A stretch of 32,122 bases of DNA from a bacterium. GTDB taxonomy: Bacteria > Patescibacteriota > Minisyncoccia > UBA6257 > 02-FULL-45-10c. This document shows positions 19,160 to 25,291 of the stretch, one piece after another. Each line of letters begins with the position of its first letter. Position 1 is the first letter of the stretch. The position numbers and the translations under genes are program-made. Below the pieces are notes generated by a model. The model ran no database searches, was not told where the DNA came from, and saw only the letters and a program-made list of their open reading frames with translations. The DNA lies in assembly GCA_030700025.1 (NCBI GenBank), contig JAUYKI010000004.1:1-32122 (forward strand), given 5' to 3'.

Positions 19160-19303
19160 CGCGGAAGCACCAAATCCCAAGCACCAAATTACAAACAAGC
19201 GCCAATGACCAAAATTCAAATGACCAAAACGTGTTTGGAATTTTGAAATTTTAGATTTGGAATTTGTTTGTGATTTGTAATTTGTAATTTGGAATTTCTG
19301 TGC
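19160..19303 (-). repeat. Intervening sequence in 23S helix 45
   Basis: A+T-rich palindrome built from CCAAATTACAAACAA-type units facing TTGTTTGTAATTTGG-type units, about 145 nt. It is inserted at the tip of the helix near E. coli 1170, a known site of intervening sequences in Salmonella and relatives. It is unrelated in sequence to F2-F4. Overlapping short ORFs are not genes. Confidence 0.75.
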
Positions 19304-20244
19304 TATGCACGGCATTCGTGTCTTCGGCATCTTACTTAGCCCCGGTACATTTTCGGCGCAATAACCCGTCGAATAGTGAGTTGTTACACACTCTTTAAAG
19401 GATGGCTACCTCTAAGCCAACCTCCTATCTGTCAATGGATTACTACTACCTTTAACACTTAGTAAGAATTTAGGGGCCTTAGACGACGATCTGGGCTTTT
19501 TCCCTCGCGACCACGGGGCTTAGCCTCCGCAGTCTAACTAGACAACTGATCTACTATGGTATTCGGAGTTTGACTCGGAAGTCGGAGTTTCCCCCTTTAC
19601 TTCCGAACCAGTAGCTCTACCCCCACAGCAGTTTTTTTGTCCGCTAGTCCGAAAACTATTTCGGAGAGAACCAGCTATTACCAAGCTCGTTTAGCTTTTC
19701 ACTCCTTATCCCAGCTCATCCAAAGGTTTTGCACAACCAACTAGTTCGGACCTCCCTCCGATTTTACTCGGAGTTCATCCTGGCCAGGACAAGCTCGCTT
19801 GGTTTCGGGTCTTACACAAACGACTTGCTCTTGCGAGCAGCGCGCTATTAACACTCGGTTTCCCTGTGACTCCATTGCCAGAGGCAACTTAGCCGAGCCG
19901 CGTGTGTAAAGTCGTTGGCTCATTCTTCAATAGGCACCTCGTCACCCTTACGGGCTTCGAGTCCTTGTAAGCATATGGTTTCAGGTATTATTTCAACGCC
20001 CTTCCGGGCTACTTTTCACCTTTCCCCCACGGTACTTGTTCACTATCGATCACAAAATGTATTTAGCCTCACCAGATAGTACTGGTAACTTCCTGCTAGG
20101 TTTTATGGCCTCGCAGTACTCAGGATAGATAACCATAAAGCTATCTGTGGATTGGTTACCACTAAAAACAAGAAAGATTGTCGGTTTTTGTTTACGAGGC
20201 TATCACTCACTCTGGCGCAACTTTCCAGTTGCTTCAACTAACCG

Positions 20245-20512
20245 AACCCCTATTTCACAAATCTCGCCAAATTTGAAAGTAAAATAATGTGACAAATTCA
20301 AGGCGCGACGACGAAATTGTGCCTTTGGCACATTGAGGAGGAGCAACGATGAAATTGGCCATTATTTTGCTTCCCTTGCGGGCGGGCAAATTTTGGCTAA
20401 TTTCTTTGTTGTTCTTCACTCGTGTATCTCTTGATACACTTCGCTCATCACGTCGCGAACTTATCTCAAAATTTTCACCGTCAAATTGGTGATATTTGTG
20501 AAATAGGGGTTT
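20245..20512 (-). repeat. Three-arm palindromic element, copy F3, in 23S rRNA (268 nt)
   Basis: Outer stem AACCCCTATTTCACAAAT pairs with its mirror ending at 20512. Inner left block GGCGCGACGACGAAATTGTG is nearly identical to F2; the centre is CTTCCCTTGCGGGCGGG. Located in domain I near E. coli 270. Confidence 0.85.
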
Positions 20513-20950
20513 TCAATTTTGTAACTTTCCTTTAACCGTGAAATTGCCTTACCACCATCGGTACTGCAATTTCAAAGTTAAAATGTTTCTATCCTACGAC
20601 CCTCAAATACAAACTACTAAAAGGTCTGAACTAGTAACTCCGCTTTCGCGAAATTCTGACATCCAGTTTCTAATAACTTGAAACTTAAGTTTAGGCTGTT
20701 CCCTTTTCGCTCGCCGCTACTTGGGGAATAAATTTTTATTCTTTGTTCTTCCGCTTACTGAGATGTTTCACTTCAGCGGATACGCTCTCCGATCTCTTGA
20801 ATCGGAACAATTGAGGTTTACTCAATTAGGTTGCCCCATTCGGAAATCCCCGGATCAAAGGTTGCTACACACCTACCCGAGGCTTATCGCAGCTACGCCG
20901 CGTCCTTCATCGCCATTTTGTGTCTAGGCATCCACCATACGCCCTTATTT

Positions 20951-21218
20951 GCACCCTCCACAAAAATATCTTCACTAAATTGAAATTTTTAATTTTGTAT
21001 TAAATTCAAGGCTTTTTGCCGAAGCCGTATTGAAAATACGGCGAGGCGAAATAACGCAGAAATTAAACAAAATTAAGATTCCCGAAGGGTAAGCAAATTT
21101 TCTGTAACTACGGCGTTGCTCGTCGAAGATGTATATTCACACAATCTTCTCCTCGCGCCTGGTATTTACGAGAAAATTTGGCTTATCAATTTTAGGAAAA
21201 TATCTTTGTGGAGGGTGC
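20951..21218 (-). repeat. Three-arm palindromic element, copy F4, at the 23S 5' end (268 nt)
   Basis: Outer stem GCACCCTCCACAAAAATATC pairs with its mirror ending at 21218. It is the most diverged copy, but keeps AAATTCAAGGC, the right-arm block GTTGCTCGTCGAAG followed by TCTTCTCCTCGCG, and a central TTCCCGAAGGG hairpin. It lies between the terminal helix of 23S (GAGGTCAG/CTGACCTC) and GCGTATGGTGGATGCC, so it sits within the first dozen mature nucleotides. Confidence 0.75.
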
Positions 21219-21236
21219 GTACTGACCTCTTAAATC

Positions 21237-21645
21237 AATATTCGTTATTACTACTTTAACATTGGTACGTGACAGCTTAACTAAGCTGGCAATTCTATAC
21301 CCATATAGAATTTGACGACATGCGCTGAAAATGCGAAAGCGACTTCCCGGAAAAAAATATTTGCCGAAAAATCGTTGCATGCCGCTTAAATTTTACCGAA
21401 AAAATTTTCAAGCTTCAGGACATTCAACCATTGTTATCAATCTTCCGCGGCTGCCCAAAATTATTTTTGAAAAGCCGCGGACTATCGATTAGAGCTCATT
21501 ACAAGATAACTGAACATATTTGTCATAAGCTCTCACATATTAAAAAGCCGTTCGCCAGCGGGGGAACGGCTTTTTAACGAAAAAAGTCGCCGATCACCTA
21601 ACTGCGCTGTTTTTTATATGTAGGAAAATACTCATTCAGTTGTAT
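21237..21645 (-). other. Leader of the 23S-5S transcript
   Basis: About 400 nt of non-coding leader between the promoter and 23S. It contains a terminator-like hairpin (21542-21576), a GTCCGCGGCTTTT/GCAGCCGCGGA stem around 21440-21485, and the 5' processing strand AACGAATATTGATTTAAGAG, which pairs with matching sequence beyond the 23S 3' end. No tRNA or 16S sequence is found in it. Confidence 0.7.
21542..21576 (-). terminator. Terminator-like hairpin inside the rRNA leader
   Basis: A perfect 12-bp stem AAAAAGCCGTTC/GAACGGCTTTTT with an 11-nt loop and a T tail, about 70 nt after the expected start of rRNA transcription. It could be an attenuator requiring antitermination, or a processing signal. 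Confidence 0.7.
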
Positions 21646-21650
21646 TTACT

Positions 21651-21678
21651 ATTATACTCATGCCCAAAAACATGTCAA
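21651..21678 (-). promoter_or_regulatory. Promoter of the 23S-5S rRNA operon
   Basis: On the minus strand TTGACA (21678-21673), 16 bp, TATAAT (21656-21651): perfect consensus hexamers. It shows that this 23S operon has its own promoter and is not a read-through product of a 16S gene. Confidence 0.85.
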
Positions 21679-21744
21679 CACCCCCTCATTCGTATTAGAT
21701 AAAAACTCGTATGGTATGAAGTCAAACAAAAAACCCGCTTAAAT

Positions 21745-21777
21745 AAAAAATCTTCGCCCTCACAGCGAAGATTTTTT
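21745..21777 (-). terminator. Terminator after the TM-helix protein gene
   Basis: AAAAAATCTTCGC/GCGAAGATTTTTT, 13-bp stem, about 57 bp beyond the stop codon at 21834. It has T runs on both strands but suits the minus-strand gene. Confidence 0.85.
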
Positions 21778-21833
21778 ATTTCTGGGATTCTCGTTTTCTA
21801 AGTTCTAGCTACTAGTCGCTATCTCTTAAAAAA

Positions 21834-22517
21834 TTATTTCCCTTCTACTTCTGACTGGAATCGGCTTACGAGATGAGAGGCGTATTCTTTGCCGCCCAAA
21901 CCGAAGGCCAAACCTCCTGCCAAAGCAAACATGGCAATCAATCCGGTAATAACGGTGTTAATAATGGCAACGGCAATGCCCAACTGCGATAAAGCAGTTA
22001 AACCTCCGAAGATCATTACTACCCACCAAACGCCGGAGCTCAAAAACTTGGCGCCGTGCAATTTGGCTCCCATGACAGAAGCGCGAATTAAGTGGCTCAA
22101 GATGTTAGCAGCTACAAAAGCAGCAACCATCATCAAGACCGCGACGGCCAAGTTTGGAATGTAGAGCAATACGTCGCGCAAGAAATTAGAAAGCGCGAAG
22201 AAGCCAAGAATGTCCGAAGCAGCCAGCAAGAACGCCAAAACTAAGAACCAATAAACTACCTTGCCCAAGAAATGGCCGGAGTTAAGTTCAATATTGGCGC
22301 GCCGGGCGTATTCGTCCAATCCTAACTTTTTCAGCAAATCATCTAATCTCAAGGCGGCAATTACTTTTTCTACCAAAGATCCGAGACCAGCTGCCACGAT
22401 CAAGCCGACGATAAAAATAACTAAGGCGCCGACTAAAGAAGGCAAGAAGCTTAAGACTTGGATCCAAAGGTTTTGTAACGAGCTGACTAAAACGTCAGTC
22501 CAACTTTGAATAAGCAT
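21834..22517 (-). CDS. Conserved TM-helix (mechanosensitive-channel-like) membrane protein, 227 aa
   Basis: Five or so hydrophobic helices with the repeated glycine-rich pattern of the conserved TM helix family (PF05552), for example LVGALVIFIVGLIVAAGLGS and the C-terminal ALAGGLAFGLGGKEYASHL. The same helix occurs at the pore of MscS-type channels, so a role in ion flux or osmotic relief is plausible, but the cytoplasmic MscS beta domain is absent. A single gene with its own terminator; TATAAT sequences about 70 bp upstream may form its promoter. Confidence 0.8.
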   Translation of the reverse strand: MLIQSWTDVLVSSLQNLWIQVLSFLPSLVGALVIFIVGLIVAAGLGSLVEKVIAALRLDDLLKKLGLDEYARRANIELNSGHFLGKVVYWFLVLAFLLAASDILGFFALSNFLRDVLLYIPNLAVAVLMMVAAFVAANILSHLIRASVMGAKLHGAKFLSSGVWWVVMIFGGLTALSQLGIAVAIINTVITGLIAMFALAGGLAFGLGGKEYASHLVSRFQSEVEGK

Positions 22518-22633
22518 AATTTTTAAATATTTAGAGTTTCTCGACCTTTAAATTGCAATTTAAAAGCTGCTTTTACAGCTCTATTATAATTATAGCAAAT
22601 AGGCCCGCTCTATTGGGCTGGCGCTGTTAATAA

Positions 22634-23836
22634 CTAATAATACTTTTTTACCAGCCGGCAAACTGCCGCCGCCGGATTCACCGGCGCGCCAACGGCCGGG
22701 AAATGATGCATGTCTATATATGGAAGGCTGTTTAGCTCCATAATCGCGCATGGCTGGGCTTTCCAGGAAACACCAATGTCTTTTGCCAAAAAATCCACGC
22801 CCGCCAAGCGGGTATTAAAAATCCGCGCCACCCGGCAGAATAATTCTTGGTTATCCGGATGAACCCGATCCGATTCTTCGTGTAAATCTCCGCCTAAGTC
22901 CAAAATCACCTTTTCCTGGAGAAATGCCGTCTTGTCTTTAGGAAGAACCGCGTCCCAGGATAAATTCTGGCTTTTCAGCAATTGTTCCGCGGTCTCATTT
23001 AATACCAGCTTATATAAAGTAGTGTCCTTGGCTCTGGGATTGCCCCGCCGGAGATCCTGATTTTTTATTTCCACCAATTCTTTTATGGTATGCCGGCCAT
23101 CGCCTGCCACATGCGCCGGGACCCGCTTAACGCAACCCGCCAAATTAAAATCAATGACCGTGGCCCGATGGGTCTGGGCGTCCGCCAAAAAATTTTCCAC
23201 GATAAAAAACGGGGAATAGCGAATTGCGGCATCAATGGCCGATTTCAAAGCTGGGGCATCTTGGATATTCATCGTAATGTGCTGGCTCATGGATCCGAAC
23301 CGCGGTTTTACCGCCAATGGGAAATTCAAATTAGCCGATGCCCAGCGGATTGCCTGTTTTTTTTGCCGCCAGGAAAAAGCCCGGCCGTTCACTGCCGGCA
23401 AGCCTTCCGCCTGAAGAATATTTTTTACTTCGGCTTTATCATCAATTATCTTGCTAACGCGGGTTTCCCGCTGTTCGGCGCGGGGCAAACCTTCAAAATA
23501 ATGAAAACAGTTATTTATTTTTAACCGGAAATAATTTGTCGGACCGAAACGGGACAATAAATTCTCGCATTCAATTCCGGCTTTTTCCGCTTCTTTTAAA
23601 AAAACGGCTGTCCGGAGAGAAATCTTTTCTGGGTCCATATTCTTAGTCGGCCGTAAAACTCCGAACCATACCATTGCCCGCTGAAGCCGTTGGTCCAAAA
23701 AATAATTCAACGAAGCCGGTACAATTTTCCCCACCGTAGATTCCAAAACAAAATGAATCAGGTCCGAAGTCCAATTGTGAAAATGATTGACCGGCAAGGG
23801 TCCGCAATCCGGACAAAATTTAATTTTAGTTTTCAT
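22634..23836 (-). CDS. ATP-grasp ligase (cyanophycin/glutathione synthetase-like), 400 aa
   Basis: ATP-dependent carboxylate-amine ligase fold. The ATP-grasp core spans about residues 130-395: FPLAVKPRFGSMSQHITMNI (ATP-binding strand and loop), FFIVENFL, RVPAHVAGDGRHTIKELVEI (shared with cyanophycin synthetase and bifunctional GshAB) and the metal-binding end CAIMELNSLPYIDMHHFPA. The N-terminus carries CPDCG and a helical region of unknown role. The substrate cannot be read from the sequence; amide-bond formation with an amino acid or peptide is expected. It follows the winged-helix gene by 17 bp and is probably co-transcribed with it. Confidence 0.8.
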   Translation of the reverse strand: MKTKIKFCPDCGPLPVNHFHNWTSDLIHFVLESTVGKIVPASLNYFLDQRLQRAMVWFGVLRPTKNMDPEKISLRTAVFLKEAEKAGIECENLLSRFGPTNYFRLKINNCFHYFEGLPRAEQRETRVSKIIDDKAEVKNILQAEGLPAVNGRAFSWRQKKQAIRWASANLNFPLAVKPRFGSMSQHITMNIQDAPALKSAIDAAIRYSPFFIVENFLADAQTHRATVIDFNLAGCVKRVPAHVAGDGRHTIKELVEIKNQDLRRGNPRAKDTTLYKLVLNETAEQLLKSQNLSWDAVLPKDKTAFLQEKVILDLGGDLHEESDRVHPDNQELFCRVARIFNTRLAGVDFLAKDIGVSWKAQPCAIMELNSLPYIDMHHFPAVGAPVNPAAAVCRLVKKYY

Positions 23837-23853
23837 TTAGTGAGTTTATCGAA

Positions 23854-24243
23854 CTATTTCAAACGATAAGTTACGGAGTGGCCGATTTTGCCGACTTGTT
23901 CCACCTTTCCTTCCTTTTCTAGCTCATCCAAATATCGCACGGCTGTCCGGCTGGATACGCCCAACGCTTTTCGGATTTCGGCGTTAGAAAGTTCCTTATA
24001 CCCTGAGCTTGCCTGCCCCGAGGCACCTCGAAGGGTCGAACGGGCTTGCTCCACAAACATAGCCAGCGCCTTTTGCTTCCGGGCTTCTTTCTGCGAAGCC
24101 GTCTCAACGGCCGAGGCGCAAATGCCGACAAATTCTTCCTTCGTACTCGTGCCGTGTCTTTTTGCTTCCAACCGCGAAATTAACAATACAAAAACAACCA
24201 CAATAATAACCATCGCGATTATAAATAAAGATACCTGTCCCAT
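23854..24243 (-). CDS. Membrane-anchored winged-helix protein, 129 aa
   Basis: One N-terminal membrane helix (4-24), a charged helical linker, and a C-terminal winged-helix DNA-binding domain: LSNAEIRKALGVSSRTAVRYLDELEKEGKVEQVG reads as helix-turn-helix plus wing (sequence continues to TYRLK). Probably a membrane-tethered transcription regulator. Residues about 68-82 (TLRGASGQASSGY) are encoded by a dispersed repeat of the CCCTGAGCTTG...CGAAGGG type inserted in frame. A 10-bp palindrome 25 bp upstream may be its own operator. No ribosome-binding site is evident; TTAAAAT lies 12 bp before the ATG, suggesting a very short leader. Confidence 0.75.
   Translation of the reverse strand: MGQVSLFIIAMVIIVVVFVLLISRLEAKRHGTSTKEEFVGICASAVETASQKEARKQKALAMFVEQARSTLRGASGQASSGYKELSNAEIRKALGVSSRTAVRYLDELEKEGKVEQVGKIGHSVTYRLK
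24000..24040. repeat. In-frame dispersed palindrome (CTGAGCTTG...CGAAGGG family)
   Basis: CCCTGAGCTTGCC at the left and CGAAGGG at the right bracket a GCCCCGAGGCACCT core. A relative, CCTTCGACAAGCTCAGG, lies in the 23S intron at 17013-17029. It encodes part of the linker of the winged-helix protein. Confidence 0.65.
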
Positions 24244-24267
24244 GGGGTTATTTTAACATCTAAATGT

Positions 24268-24297
24268 CATCCTTACATTCTCAAGTTTGTAAGGATG
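24268..24297. promoter_or_regulatory. Palindrome upstream of the winged-helix gene
   Basis: CATCCTTACA and TGTAAGGATG form a perfect 10-bp inverted repeat with a 10-nt spacer, ending 25 bp before the ATG. Candidate operator for the adjacent regulator or an mRNA hairpin. Confidence 0.5.
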
Positions 24298-24369
24298 TCG
24301 TTGGAATGTTTATTGGAATGGTTTTGCCTGCTTTTGAGCTAAATTTTTGATTGATTTTTTTGTTGGGGG

Positions 24370-24399
24370 CTGAATACGCCACTCGCCTGGCGTATTCAG
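24370..24399. repeat. AATACGCC hairpin repeat, copy 1
   Basis: CTGAATACGCCA and TGGCGTATTCAG, 12-bp perfect stem with a 6-nt loop. Related copies are at 27773-27798 and 28440-28465, so the three bracket the accessory island. Confidence 0.8.
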
Positions 24400-24400
24400 G

Positions 24401-24438
24401 ACATACCAACAAACTCCAGTTTGTTGGTATGTTTTTTT
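24401..24438 (+). terminator. Rightward intrinsic terminator with no gene before it
   Basis: ACATACCAACAAACT/AGTTTGTTGGTATGT perfect 15-bp stem, then TTTTTTT on the plus strand. All nearby genes run the other way, so either an unseen rightward RNA ends here or it insulates the island. Confidence 0.75.
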
Positions 24439-24458
24439 ACTTGCGGCGGGAGGGGGGT

Positions 24459-24467
24459 TGTGGATAA
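24459..24467 (-). other. Consensus DnaA box
   Basis: TGTGGATAA is the reverse complement of TTATCCACA. It lies 16 bp before the -35 of the rightward promoter at 24484. Confidence 0.45.
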
Positions 24468-24483
24468 CTATGTACAATAACTA

Positions 24484-24556
24484 TTGACTTTTCTTATCAC
24501 TAAATGATAATATACAAATGTCCTTAGAAAAAGTCGCGCTTCGCGGCTTTTTCCTT
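24484..24556 (+). ncRNA. Minimal promoter-terminator unit 1 (about 40-nt RNA)
   Basis: TTGACT (24484-24489), 16 bp, GATAAT (24506-24511), then within 20 bp a terminator AAAAAGTCGCG-CTT-CGCGGCTTTTT (24527-24551). Any transcript would be about 35-40 nt and mostly terminator. The hairpin is symmetrical and also ends the leftward NYN gene. No coding potential. Confidence 0.45.
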
Positions 24557-24557
24557 T

Positions 24558-25157
24558 TTAGTCCTTCTTAATACGCATTTTTAAGTTATTGATGTCTATA
24601 AAGTCAACCATATTCTTAAGCTCTGCGAATAAATTTCTTAATTTAGTAGAAAGTCGCGAAGTAGAATATCGGGGTCCAGCTTTCACCTTCTTACCACTTG
24701 AGACCACGTGCACTTTTACACTTTTATCAACTAAATTCCTTATTAAGAATTCAAAATCGCCATCGCCAGTAAAAAGATAAAATTCGTTATCTTTTGCCGC
24801 GTTTTCAATTGCGTCTACGGTAAGTTCGACATCGCAATTTGATTTTCGGGTATATCCCATATCAACGTGTTCAATGAATAAGTGCTGGCATGAGGGACAA
24901 GATAAATTAATTTCTCTGTCTTTATTCTTGTATGCAAAAACAGTTTTGGCTCGCAAGGTACAACCGATTTTTTCCAAATTTTCGAGCATAGCAATCATAT
25001 CTAAATCACCCTCATCAACGCCTGCATAAAAAAATACTTTATCACACTGCCACTCATTTTTTAAAAATTGAAATAATTTATGCCAATCAATAATAAAGCC
25101 AAGTAATTTTTTAGTTGTTCCGTCAGTATTGTGATAATCAATAAAGGCGTATTTCAT
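24558..25157 (-). CDS. NYN-domain (LabA/DUF88-like) putative ribonuclease, 199 aa
   Basis: PIN-like fold nuclease of the NYN family. The first strand has the acidic residue in KYAFIDYHNTDG (Asp7); later acidic motifs are KSNCDVELTVDAI and LFTGDGDFEFLI, which together form the expected metal site. A CPSC...H segment near residues 90-96 suggests a small zinc insertion. Such proteins cut RNA and often accompany mobile or defence genes. It starts 9 bp beyond the end of a remnant gene; TTGAAA and TATAAG upstream may form its promoter, and no ribosome-binding site is seen. Ends at the bidirectional terminator 24527-24556. Confidence 0.82.
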   Translation of the reverse strand: MKYAFIDYHNTDGTTKKLLGFIIDWHKLFQFLKNEWQCDKVFFYAGVDEGDLDMIAMLENLEKIGCTLRAKTVFAYKNKDREINLSCPSCQHLFIEHVDMGYTRKSNCDVELTVDAIENAAKDNEFYLFTGDGDFEFLIRNLVDKSVKVHVVSSGKKVKAGPRYSTSRLSTKLRNLFAELKNMVDFIDINNLKMRIKKD

Positions 25158-25166
25158 CTTATGATC

Positions 25167-25289
25167 TTATAATAAAAATGGTTGGTTTTCAATAACAATT
25201 TTAATTTCCTCCGGGGTGAGGGCGTAGAGTTTACCTATGGTAAACGGACGAGGAAAGGGATACTGGATATTCTTCTCTTCCGCGGGTGT
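25167..25289 (-). pseudogene. 3' remnant of a restriction/methylase-type gene
   Basis: An open minus-strand frame without start codon reads PFPRPFTIGKLYALTPEEI followed by KIVIENQPFLL and a stop. The LYALTPEEIKIV pattern resembles the C-terminal end of type II/IIG restriction-methylation enzymes (LYxLTxEEIxIVE). It fills the gap between the helicase fusion and the NYN gene and overlaps the fusion's last codon region. Probably what is left of a deleted restriction gene; family assignment is tentative. Confidence 0.45.
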
Positions 25290-25291
25290 TT

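Larger units (their letters stand above)
16662..21236 (-). rRNA. rrl: 23S rRNA with five intervening sequences (about 4.6 kb)
   Basis: Large-subunit rRNA. Its sequence follows E. coli 23S throughout (for example TAACAGGCTGATA-type, L1 stalk, domain V GGTCCTCTCGTACTAGG and 3' TAGTGATACTAATAG blocks on the appropriate strand). Ends are placed by a terminal helix pairing GAGGTCAG with CTGACCTC. Insertions: 16969-17467 (probable group I intron at E. coli U2593/C2594), 17659-17928 (F2, near 2400), about 19160-19303 (helix 45, near 1170), 20245-20512 (F3, domain I, near 270) and 20951-21218 (F4, just inside the 5' end). Removing them leaves about 3.1 kb. ORFs in this interval are shadows. Confidence 0.96.

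Noticed and set aside
18994-19330. Several overlapping 60-86 codon ORFs
   Set aside because: They lie within 23S rRNA and its helix 45 insertion.
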